A stretch of 64,000 nucleotides of DNA from Desulfobacterales bacterium HSG16 (GTDB taxonomy: Bacteria > Desulfobacterota > Desulfobacteria > Desulfobacterales > HSG16), in the NCBI GenBank assembly GCA_030377965.1, contig JAUCGE010000003.1:33096-97095 (forward strand), read 5' to 3'. Made by a program: the position numbers and the translations under genes. The notes beneath the pieces were generated by a model. The model had not been told where the DNA came from. It saw nothing but the letters and a program-made list of their open reading frames with translations, and searched no databases. Position 1 is the stretch's first letter, and every line of letters begins with the position of its first letter. Shown piece after piece: positions 44,982 through 52,566 of the stretch.

Positions 44982-45746
44982 TCATATGTTATTAATAATG
45001 GAGTCTGTCAGTGCAGTGTAATCGACAGCTCCAGCGCTGTTAGGCGCATATTCAAGAACTGATTTTCCATGTCCGGGGGCTTCGGCAAGACTGACATTCA
45101 TCCTGATTCCAGGTAAAAGATTTTCTTTGCCAAAATTTTTTAATATATCCTTGGTTATCTCTTTAGCTATTCGTGTGTTTTTGTTGTAAAAAGTCGGTAT
45201 AACTCCGCAAAGACGCAAATCTGGGTTACAGGTGGCATTGAGCGTATAAATAAGGCGCATCATTTCCGCAAGCCCTTCCATTGCCAGAAAATGCATCGGC
45301 ATGGGGATATATACTTCCCTGCCTGCCACAAGCGCAGATACAGTCAAAAGCCCTATTGTGGGAGGAGGATCGAAAACTATAAAATCAAATCGGTTGACAG
45401 TACCGGACAAATTCTCCGATAATATGTTTTCGCTCCCTTTTCGGGAAGAAGCCTCTATTTCAAAACTGATCAAATCTCTTGAAGATGGGGCCAGGCTCAA
45501 ACCATCTATATTCGTGGGAACGATGATATCGTTCAACGTTTTTTTTCCATTCAGCAGAGCAACAATACTGGTAGTATGTTGACCATGTGTATTTTTTCCC
45601 AGAGAGATTGTGGAATGGGCCTGGGGATCAAGATCAATCAGAAGGGTTTTTCTTTTCTTCATTGCCAGACAATGGGCTACATTTACCGCTGTAGTCGTTT
45701 TTCCGCATCCGCCTTTTCGATTTGCAAAGACAATGAAACGAGTCAT
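44982..45746 (-). CDS. ParA/MinD-type ATPase of a chemosensory cluster
   Basis: A 254-aa ParA-family ATPase with deviant Walker A KGGCGKTTTAVN, Walker A' region LLIDLDPQAH and Walker B-like FIVFDPPPT. No ParB-like gene or parS-like site is near, so chromosome partitioning is unlikely. ParA homologues (ParC/PpfA) placed within chemotaxis loci position chemoreceptor arrays in Vibrio and Rhodobacter, and the same role is inferred here from context. The upstream 570 bases hold a MITE. Confidence 0.85.
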   Translation of the reverse strand: MTRFIVFANRKGGCGKTTTAVNVAHCLAMKKRKTLLIDLDPQAHSTISLGKNTHGQHTTSIVALLNGKKTLNDIIVPTNIDGLSLAPSSRDLISFEIEASSRKGSENILSENLSGTVNRFDFIVFDPPPTIGLLTVSALVAGREVYIPMPMHFLAMEGLAEMMRLIYTLNATCNPDLRLCGVIPTFYNKNTRIAKEITKDILKNFGKENLLPGIRMNVSLAEAPGHGKSVLEYAPNSAGAVDYTALTDSIINNI

Positions 45747-46132
45747 GAAAACCTTTCTTGATGTTATAGATAGAACTTTGACATTAAAAAATCAGTTAGT
45801 ATTTATAATGCTGATGAAATTTATTCATCACGCCTGTCTTTCGGGCAGGCGAAAATCACTCTAACAAATTTTTATTGAAAGGCAAAGGCTTTTTGATTAA
45901 GGTCGAAGATCAGAGGAATCTATAGATAATGTTTTTTTGGACATTTTCACATTTTTATGTTAAAAAATTTATTCAAAGCATAAGCACCTCCTCGCTACAG
46001 ATATGGATTTCAACACAGAAAATGCTGGTCGCTTTGCGATTTTAGAGAATAAAAACAGGTTTTTTTGCACAGGTACTTATTTGCAGCACAGATAATCGGA
46101 TAGTATCAAACCAAAAATTGTTATCTTGACTT
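45747..46132. other. Intergenic region with hairpins, no gene seen
   Basis: About 385 AT-rich bases upstream of parA. It includes an inverted repeat CGCCTG-N9-CAGGCG near 45830-45850, the 16-base string TGCACAGGTACTTATT at 46066-46081 (also at 31839-31854), and directly abuts a full MITE copy. Confidence 0.5.
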
Positions 46133-46293
46133 AGGGGCGTGGATGAAATTAATTCCATAAGATTGCGCCGAATTTGGATTTGTTATCAAGGCACATCGAT
46201 GGGTGAATACTTATTGTCTGTACCCATTGATGTAACGCAGAAAACAGATTCAAAGGCAAGCCAGGTTGTGGAAGTTATTTCATCCACGGCCCT
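46133..46293. mobile_element. MITE-like 161-bp palindromic element, copy A
   Basis: Ends AGGGGCGTGGATGAAAT and ATTTCATCCACGGCCCT are imperfect inverted repeats, and the whole unit is an imperfect palindrome (arms meet around GGGTGAATACTTATTGTCTGTACCC). Copy B at 51568-51728 has the same length and about 90% the same sequence by eye. It has no coding capacity. It ends 24 bases before the STAS start codon and so forms that gene's leader. Confidence 0.75.
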
Positions 46294-46317
46294 TATCATT
46301 TCAATCGGAGGAAAAAC

Positions 46318-46626
46318 ATGGTCACATCAACAGAAAAAATCGGCAATAGAACCTTTATAAGAGTACTCAAAGATATTGATGATCTTAAATCAGGCGAAGA
46401 ATTCAAAGCCGCGCTCATGGATGTTTATGACAAAAGGGAAAAAGCAGTTGTCATTGATTTTGGGAATATCAATCTTATAAACAGCCACGGCATCGGAAAA
46501 ATCCTGATGTTTTACAGAAGATTCAGAGAAATTGGAGGAACAATATATGTCACTCCGCTCAAAGGATCGATAAAAGAAATTTTTAAGTCTCTCATGCTGG
46601 ACAAGCTTATCTCGGAAATAAAATAA
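46318..46626 (+). CDS. STAS-domain anti-sigma factor antagonist
   Basis: A 102-aa SpoIIAA/RsbV-like STAS protein. The acceptor loop is NLINSHGIGKIL with Ser56; the flanks VVIDFGN and GTIYVTPLKGSIKEIF fit the family. GGAGG lies before the ATG. It is the probable substrate of the RsbW-like HATPase domains at 41522 and 46851 and of the SpoIIE phosphatases. The promoter would have to lie in or beyond the MITE that ends just upstream. Confidence 0.88.
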   Translation: MVTSTEKIGNRTFIRVLKDIDDLKSGEEFKAALMDVYDKREKAVVIDFGNINLINSHGIGKILMFYRRFREIGGTIYVTPLKGSIKEIFKSLMLDKLISEIK

Positions 46627-46850
46627 AAGAAATCAAAAACAATTATCGCCTGTACCGGATATCTTGATACCAATATTATGTTGGGCATCATTAGATAAAT
46701 CGGGGATATATAAGCTTTTTCGAACATCAATATTTACGGTACGGGCTGTATAGCCCAGGCATATTAAAAATTGTAAGGAGTACGGCAGGAATACAGGCCA
46801 GAACGGTACGATGAGGGCGTTACTCTTGCCGTATTCCTAAAATCACAAGC
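46627..46850. other. Intergenic region with inverted repeats
   Basis: Between convergent genes. It holds GGGCT-GTAT-AGCCC (46743-46756) and a long-range pair GGAGTACGGCA (46777-46787)/TGCCGTATTCC (46827-46837). No clear T-tract follows either, so they could be weak terminators or repeat remains. Confidence 0.35.
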
Positions 46851-47765
46851 TCATTTTTTTGTATGAGAGCTGGTGTTGTTTTTGCTGATCACAGCCATCA
46901 CGCAGTTTCCTTCACCTATGTATTTGATCTGATCAAAGCTGAGTGTTCTGGCCATATGGATACCTCGTCCGTTGGGATCGAATGCCCGCTTGAAGCAAAG
47001 TTCCATAAAAGGCTCCCAGTCAAACCCTTTCCCTTGATCCTGGATCAGGAAACGGACATCGTTGTCTGAATTTTCAAACTGCACAGACACTTTTTTAAAG
47101 GCGTTTTCAGGCAAAATCATTCGTCGTGTTACTTCTGACTGCCACACATCTGTTTCTATCAAATGAGCCTTTTCCTTATAAGTGATTCCAAGATTGCCGT
47201 GTTCTACAGCATTGATAAGCAGTTCCCACAACCCTATTGCTGCTTTATCCGGTTCAGGACAAAGACTTGCCAGCAGGCTGCTTAGAGCTTTTGCTTCATC
47301 TATGATCTGAAATTCGAAGGAACCGCTTTTCATAAGCGTCAGAGCATTTTCAGTGTTGCAGATATTTTTCCACATGGATTTGCAAATAGCATATTCAGTA
47401 ACCGCCGTCTTCACGACAGCTATCAATATTTTCGGGTGGATAGGTTTTGTAAGATAATAATCGACACCTGCCTGAAGCCCTTCAAGGACATCTTTTTCGT
47501 GTATCATTCCAGTCTGAAAAATTACAGGCACCATTTTCAATATGGCGTGGGTTTTCATCTTGACAAGCAAATCCATGCCGGTCATTTTTGGCATCATTCT
47601 GTCCAGGACCACAGCATCGAATTTATCAGGAGCCTGATTCAATAATTCCCATGCTTCCGCCCCGTTGTTAGAAGTATAGATTATGTATTTTTCATTTTTA
47701 AGGCAATGGGAGATAAACTTCAGGTTAATCAGATCATCGTCCACCAGCAACAAAGTCGGTGTCAT
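46851..47765 (-). CDS. Receiver domain fused to RsbW-like HATPase
   Basis: A 304-aa protein: N-terminal CheY-like receiver (LLVDDDLINLKF, Asp in VLDRMMPKMTG, TKPIHP) and C-terminal GHKL ATPase (LWELLINAVEHGNLGITYKEK, DQGKGFDW, GRGIHMARTL). The ATPase is close to the last domain of the protein at 41522, sharing the VEHGNL motif and a long insert after it. It would be a switch kinase controlled by phosphorylation from a CheA. GAGGCG lies before the ATG at 47765. It converges on the STAS gene, its likely substrate. Confidence 0.85.
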   Translation of the reverse strand: MTPTLLLVDDDLINLKFISHCLKNEKYIIYTSNNGAEAWELLNQAPDKFDAVVLDRMMPKMTGMDLLVKMKTHAILKMVPVIFQTGMIHEKDVLEGLQAGVDYYLTKPIHPKILIAVVKTAVTEYAICKSMWKNICNTENALTLMKSGSFEFQIIDEAKALSSLLASLCPEPDKAAIGLWELLINAVEHGNLGITYKEKAHLIETDVWQSEVTRRMILPENAFKKVSVQFENSDNDVRFLIQDQGKGFDWEPFMELCFKRAFDPNGRGIHMARTLSFDQIKYIGEGNCVMAVISKNNTSSHTKK

Positions 47766-47894
47766 GGTTCGCCTCATATTGTTTTATTCAAAAACGCAGG
47801 GTAGAAATAATCCCCTTCTCCAATTCATGACTGTGCATACCAGAAATTGAATTAACATGCTATTAAAAAAACAGTGAGCGTATCTATTCCACTT

Positions 47895-47954
47895 GAAAAA
47901 ACAGAAAAAAATAAAGTATTTATTCACAAAAAGACAGGTCAGGCGGAAAAGGGC
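47895..47954 (+). pseudogene. Fragment duplicated from the merR coding sequence
   Basis: The string AACAGAAAAAAA...TTTATTCACAAAAAGACAGG followed by a GGC-GAAAA stretch repeats codons 40-55 of the MerR gene at 48055 (48162-48220), with a 20-base identical core, but no frame or start is kept. It appears to be a scrap of a second copy of the gene lying upstream of its promoter. Confidence 0.5.
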
Positions 47955-48011
47955 ATGTGCGTTCGGATTGTGTCTGTAACATGAAAAAACTTGACATCTG
48001 TCTTGAAAAAA

Positions 48012-48027
48012 TTTACGTTAACGTAAA
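48012..48027. promoter_or_regulatory. Palindromic operator TTTACGTTAACGTAAA
   Basis: A perfect 16-bp palindrome 27 bases before the merR start, with TTGACA at 47991-47996 upstream. It closely resembles the TTTACGTxxACGTAAA sites described for LiuR-type MerR regulators of branched-chain and fatty acid breakdown. It is probably the autoregulatory site of the adjacent regulator. Confidence 0.65.
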
Positions 48028-48054
48028 CGTCAAGATTCAAAACATGGAGTTTTA

Positions 48055-48459
48055 ATGGAAGGCAAAACATACTCAATCTCGAAACTTGCATCCGAATTGG
48101 ATATCAGTCCGAGAACCATCAGGTTTTATGAAGAAAAGCATCTGATCTCACCTGAAAGAACAGAAAAAAAACAGCGAATTTATTCACAAAAAGACAGGAC
48201 AAGGCTGAAAATGATCCTGCGGGGAAAGCGATTTGGATTTACCCTTCATGAAATAGCAGGGATAATCGGCATGGCCGACGCGGATATAAACGAAGTCGAG
48301 CAGATCGAAAAAAGCCTTGCACTCGGAAAAATCAAACTTGATGAGATCCGGCAGAGAAAACAGGACCTGACCCTTCTTGAACAGGATATTTTATCTATGA
48401 AAGATCGGTTGGAAAGCTGCCTTGTAAACTTACAGGATAAGGAAAAAGGGGAAAGATGA
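48055..48459 (+). CDS. MerR-family transcriptional regulator
   Basis: A 134-aa regulator. The winged helix (YSISKLASELDISPRTIRFYEEKHLISPER) and the FTLHEIAGIIGM helix are typical of MerR; a C-terminal coiled coil (about 85-125) gives the dimer. No metal-binding Cys set is present. The length and operator fit the LiuR-like group that governs acyl-CoA metabolism, so an acyl-CoA-linked signal is possible. It overlaps the next gene by four bases (ATGA) and so is co-translated with it. Confidence 0.88.
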   Translation: MEGKTYSISKLASELDISPRTIRFYEEKHLISPERTEKKQRIYSQKDRTRLKMILRGKRFGFTLHEIAGIIGMADADINEVEQIEKSLALGKIKLDEIRQRKQDLTLLEQDILSMKDRLESCLVNLQDKEKGER

Positions 48460-49328
48460 TAAAAATCAAAAAACTCGAATTTGGCGAAGTTAAAGGATAT
48501 ATGATAGGAAAAGGGCCTGTGGGTCCGCCTTTGATGTCTGTCGCGTTTTATATGATCGACGGGGTTTTGATAGATACTGGTTTCAGCAGAATGGAAAAAA
48601 TTGTACTCGAACTGCTGGAAAAAAAACCGCCACACACCATATTGCTCACTCATTTTCATGAAGACCACAGCGGGAACGCTGCTGCTATAAAAAAAAGGTA
48701 TAATGCAAAAATATGCGGCAGCCTGCCGACGGCCCGCTTGATGGCTGCTCTTCCCAAAATTTTACCGTATGAGCATCTGATATGGGGAAGAGCTTCAGAA
48801 TCGGATGTTGATCCGGTTGCTGAGAGTATCAATTCTGGCAGGTACTGTTTTACGCCGATTTACACTCCAGGACACAGCGCTGATCATACGGTTTACCTTG
48901 AAAAAGAGCATGGCTGGCTTTTTTCAGGAGATCTTTATATAGCTGAAAAAATAAAATTTTTCCGATCAGACGAAAGAATCGAAGATCAGATCGATTCCAT
49001 AAAAAAAGTGCTTGAACACGATTTTGACGCAATCTTTTGCGGGCATCGGCCATGTCTTGAAAATGGAAAAGCTTCTCTTAAATCAAAACTGGCTTTTCTG
49101 GAAGATATACGAGGTAATGTGGGGAAAATGCTTGAAAAAGGATATGCAGAAAATCAAATTATAAAATCTTTTCAAAACAGTTCTGCCCGACACATCAAAT
49201 TGCTGACAATGGGAAATGTCAGCTTTCGAAACATGATTTATTCGGCAATAAATAGCTGTGTCTCACCTGGCAGTCATAGAAGCCCGAATGACAATGTCCT
49301 GTACCCTTTTTTTTCCGGCTGGAAATAG
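48456..49328 (+). CDS. Metallo-beta-lactamase fold hydrolase
   Basis: A 290-aa MBL-fold protein with metal ligands in LLTHFHEDHSGN (HxHxDH), YTPGHSADH and FSGDLY, and a late His in FCGHRP. The C-terminal part (about 200-290) is helical, as in the LACTB2/glyoxalase II-like group. It probably hydrolyses a thioester or another ester; the substrate is unknown. Its start overlaps merR by four bases, so it is the presumed target operon of that regulator. Confidence 0.85.
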   Translation: MIKIKKLEFGEVKGYMIGKGPVGPPLMSVAFYMIDGVLIDTGFSRMEKIVLELLEKKPPHTILLTHFHEDHSGNAAAIKKRYNAKICGSLPTARLMAALPKILPYEHLIWGRASESDVDPVAESINSGRYCFTPIYTPGHSADHTVYLEKEHGWLFSGDLYIAEKIKFFRSDERIEDQIDSIKKVLEHDFDAIFCGHRPCLENGKASLKSKLAFLEDIRGNVGKMLEKGYAENQIIKSFQNSSARHIKLLTMGNVSFRNMIYSAINSCVSPGSHRSPNDNVLYPFFSGWK

Positions 49329-49463
49329 AGGTTTTAATTTGATTCACATGAAAACAAACATTCACATTCTTGACATGACACCGAAATTGAAAGAATATAA
49401 ACCATCTTTTTAATTTTTTATCATCTCGTTGACTTTGAACTCTTCAATTGATAAGATTTATAT

Positions 49464-51455
49464 ATGGAATCAGGAAATATTGTTGAATATATAGACCGCC
49501 AGAAAATAATGTGTGCGGTCGTTTTAGAGACGAAGAACCAGCGGCTGCGTGTTTTAACAGAAAACAACCGGGAATCCAAGATTCCGATCAGCCGACTGAC
49601 CCACAAAGACAATGCGAAACATCTGGATCTCTCCATAGGCAGAAACAAGCTTGTTGAGACCTTGAAAGAGACATCAAGCAGGCGAAGAGACTTGATCCAG
49701 ACAATCGAAATAAAGGAATTGTGGGAAGTTTTAAACACCGAACAGGAGTGGATCGACCTGCCTACGATGGCCTCCTTTTGTTTTTCAGACGACCCTACCG
49801 GCGATCATGAATCTGCTGTGGTCAGGGCTTTTTTTCATAACAGAATTTATTTCAAATTCGACAACAGCCGCTTTTTTCCAAATTCGGAAGAACATGTAAA
49901 CAATCTTCTTGCCCAGCAGGCGGAAGCCGAGCGAAAAGAAAGGATCATCAAAATCGGCGGTGACTGGCTCAGGTCAATGTCATCTGATAACAAGGCTCTG
50001 GAGATCACCGAAGAACGGGCGCATTATATTGAAATTTTAAAGTCTCTTTATATTTTTGAGAAAGAAAGCCCGTATTATGATATAGGAAAGTCCATGATAG
50101 ACAGGGCAGGAGTTGCTCTGGGAAATAATCTGTTTCAGGCTCTTGTCAAACTCAATGTCTGGGATGAAAATGAAAATATTGAATTGATCCGAAATGATAT
50201 CCCGGTAAATTTCTCAAAAAAAGTGAGAAAGCATGCGGATAATTTCATGAGATTGTCGGAAAAGCTTTCCACAGAACCCGGCCTCAGAGATTTGACAGCT
50301 ACAAGGATTATCACCATTGATGGTCAGTCCACTCTTGATTATGACGATGCCTTGAGTATTGAGGATACAGGGGATGTCTATAAAGTCGGAGTGCATATTT
50401 CGGATGTAGCTCATTATGTCAGGCCTGATGATCCGGTTGATCATGAAGCCTCGAACAGGGCAAGCTCAATTTATATGCCCGACCAGAAAATTCCCATGCT
50501 TCCTCAGACTCTGGCAGAAGGTATGTGCAGTCTCAGGGCAGAAGAACTCCGTCCGGCCATAACCACTATGGTCACGTTGAGCAAAACCTTTGAAATTATT
50601 GGCACAGAGGTCTTTCCCAGTCTGATCAGTGTCACTGACCAGCTATCGTATTATGAAGTGAATATGATGATCGAAGAAGATAAAGATCTTGTAATCCTTC
50701 ATGAAATTGCACGTAAATTCAGGGAAAAAAGACTGAACAACAGAGCTGTCCATATCTCTTTGCCTGAAGTCAGTATCTGGCTCAATGAAAACAACGAGAT
50801 TGTAGTGAACAAAACCAATCGGGAGAGTCCTGGAAGATTATTGGTTTCGGAACTGATGATAATGGCCAACTGGCTCATGGGGCGTTTTCTTGCTGATAAT
50901 GGTTTGCCTGCCATTTTTCGCTCCCAGCCAGATCCAAAAGAGCGCCTGTATGAAAAAGATAAAGGAACGCTTTTTCAAAACTGGATGCAGCGTCGTTTTT
51001 TAAGCCGTTTTTCTCTTGGTGTGAGGCCAGAGCAGCATTCGGGCCTGGGGCTGGACTCTTATATTACAGCCACTTCGCCAATCCGGAAATATTCCGATCT
51101 GATCACCCAGCGTCAGATACGTTCTGTTTACGGTCTTGAAAGAGCTTATACCGAAAAAGAAATTCAGTTCATAATCCATACCATGACTCAACCCATGAGT
51201 CTTGTATCAAGGACTCAATTCAGGCGGAAACGATACTGGCTGCTGAAATATCTGGAAGACTGCATCGGACAGAAAGAAGAGGCACTTGTTCTGGGCAGGA
51301 GGAACAATAATTATCAGGCCCTGCTTCCCGAATATATGATCGAGTGCAATATCAATGTATCTTCAGGCATGGTACTGAAACCAGAGGATACTATACAGGT
51401 CACCATACAGCACTCAAACGCCAGAAAGGATATACTCTCCCTTTTTGTCGGCTGA
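49464..51455 (+). CDS. RNase II/RNB family 3'-5' exoribonuclease
   Basis: A 663-aa protein. An N-terminal small beta domain is followed by a helical region, then the RNB catalytic domain (from about residue 280): ITIDGQSTLDYDDALSIED supplies the metal-binding Asp cluster, then GVHISDVAHYV, ASNRASSIYMPDQKIPMLP and YITATSPIRKYSDLITQRQI. The C-terminal S1 domain is short. Such enzymes degrade RNA to short oligonucleotides. The start at 49464 has only a weak ribosome site. It stands alone, followed by repeats. Confidence 0.92.
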   Translation: MESGNIVEYIDRQKIMCAVVLETKNQRLRVLTENNRESKIPISRLTHKDNAKHLDLSIGRNKLVETLKETSSRRRDLIQTIEIKELWEVLNTEQEWIDLPTMASFCFSDDPTGDHESAVVRAFFHNRIYFKFDNSRFFPNSEEHVNNLLAQQAEAERKERIIKIGGDWLRSMSSDNKALEITEERAHYIEILKSLYIFEKESPYYDIGKSMIDRAGVALGNNLFQALVKLNVWDENENIELIRNDIPVNFSKKVRKHADNFMRLSEKLSTEPGLRDLTATRIITIDGQSTLDYDDALSIEDTGDVYKVGVHISDVAHYVRPDDPVDHEASNRASSIYMPDQKIPMLPQTLAEGMCSLRAEELRPAITTMVTLSKTFEIIGTEVFPSLISVTDQLSYYEVNMMIEEDKDLVILHEIARKFREKRLNNRAVHISLPEVSIWLNENNEIVVNKTNRESPGRLLVSELMIMANWLMGRFLADNGLPAIFRSQPDPKERLYEKDKGTLFQNWMQRRFLSRFSLGVRPEQHSGLGLDSYITATSPIRKYSDLITQRQIRSVYGLERAYTEKEIQFIIHTMTQPMSLVSRTQFRRKRYWLLKYLEDCIGQKEEALVLGRRNNNYQALLPEYMIECNINVSSGMVLKPEDTIQVTIQHSNARKDILSLFVG

Positions 51456-51485
51456 TGATTTCCGAAAAGAACAGAATACGAAGTT

Positions 51486-51562
51486 ACATTTATTGTAGGG
51501 GCAAACCCTCGTGGTTGCCCTCCGTACAAGGGCAGGCACAGGGCCTGCCCCTACATTAATGT
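51486..51562. repeat. 76-bp intergenic repeat (GTAGGGGCAAACCCTCGTGG family), copy 2
   Basis: Inverse copy of the unit at 31752-31827, with core GTAGGGGCAAACCCTCGTGG and GGGCAGGCACAGGGCCTGCCC. The second hairpin is perfect here. It lies directly before a MITE copy, 30 bases after the RNase II-type gene, and could act as a transcript end. Confidence 0.7.
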
Positions 51563-51567
51563 CAATA

Positions 51568-51728
51568 AGGGTTGTGGATGGAATTAATTCCATAAGATTG
51601 CGCCGAATTTGGATCTGTTTTCAAGGCGCATTGATGGGTGGATACTTATTGTCTGTACCCATCAATGCAACGCAGAAAACAGATTCAAAGGCAAGCAAGG
51701 TTGTGGAAGTTATTTCATCCACAGCCCT
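51568..51728. mobile_element. MITE-like 161-bp palindromic element, copy B
   Basis: Same orientation and length as copy A at 46133. It is a better palindrome, with GGCGCATTGATGGGT facing ACCCATCAATGCAACG. Ends AGGGTTGTGGATGGAAT and ATTTCATCCACAGCCCT. No target duplication is obvious. It lies between two convergent genes and is 27 bases from the thiN stop codon. Confidence 0.75.
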
Positions 51729-51755
51729 ATATTATTGGCAGGTATTTATAGCCGT

Positions 51756-52400
51756 TTACAGAGACAGAATGTGAACACAAATCAATAACCCCTTTTTTAC
51801 GGCCACGGACGCATCTTTCTGGGTGAACACATTGCTGACTCCTCTGGTGCTTCCAAAGCCCATAGTCTCATCATTGAGCGGATACTCAAGTCCGTCGGTC
51901 ACTATACCTTCGACAACACTCGATATGGGAACCAAAGACAGTAATTCTCCTGAATTTCCTTTGAATATCCGGCGCATCGGGCCTTTTATAAAAGAGATTT
52001 CCTGGAAACCATCAATGAGTCTGATGTTGTGGTTCCCCTTATTTTTTGCTGCAAGATGGCAGATGTTGGAAACGGTCATGTCCCATCTGCCGCCAAGCGC
52101 CCCGAACACTATGATTTCATCTGTGTCCGATTCAAGAGCAATGTCAAGGGCCAGTTCCAGGTCTGTCTGATCTTTTTTTACAGGAAATTCATGGATGATG
52201 CATTCTGAATTTTTTATGAGTTCAAGAGTCCGGGGATTGACGGAATCAAGATCACCGACGAGTATATCAGGGAAAAAACCCCAGGATAGACAATGGTGAA
52301 GTCCACCGTCTGCTGCGATAATTGAATCTTTGGAACCGATTCTTTCAAATGCAGATTCAGATTCATTGAAATGTCCGTTCGCGAATATAAAAGTTTTCAA
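51756..52400 (-). CDS. thiN: Thiamine pyrophosphokinase
   Basis: A 214-aa enzyme converting thiamine to thiamine diphosphate with ATP. The family motifs are clear: IIAADGGLHHCLSWG, PDILVGDLDSV (catalytic Asp cluster), FPVKKDQTDLELAL and FGALGGRWDMTVSN. A TTG at 52400 (MKTFIFANGHF) with GGGAGG five bases before it matches the family start; the frame remains open to an ATG at 52430 without such a site. It is a single gene, convergent with the RNase II-type gene. Confidence 0.9.
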   Translation of the reverse strand: MKTFIFANGHFNESESAFERIGSKDSIIAADGGLHHCLSWGFFPDILVGDLDSVNPRTLELIKNSECIIHEFPVKKDQTDLELALDIALESDTDEIIVFGALGGRWDMTVSNICHLAAKNKGNHNIRLIDGFQEISFIKGPMRRIFKGNSGELLSLVPISSVVEGIVTDGLEYPLNDETMGFGSTRGVSNVFTQKDASVAVKKGLLICVHILSL

Positions 52401-52566
52401 TCCATCCTCCCAGATGCAGATAAAGGGCATCGCACAAAAATTCGGAATTGCCGATTTTTCAGTTTGGCTAACCTCTTTGAAATGAAAAGAATTTTCTGCA
52501 CAACGCCCAGTTTATTGAACTGGATATCATTGACAAAACTCGGTGACAACTATATTTTTTCATGCC

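Noticed and set aside
44982..45746. Chromosome or plasmid partition locus (ParA)
   Set aside because: No ParB gene or parS-like repeats nearby, and the context is chemosensory.
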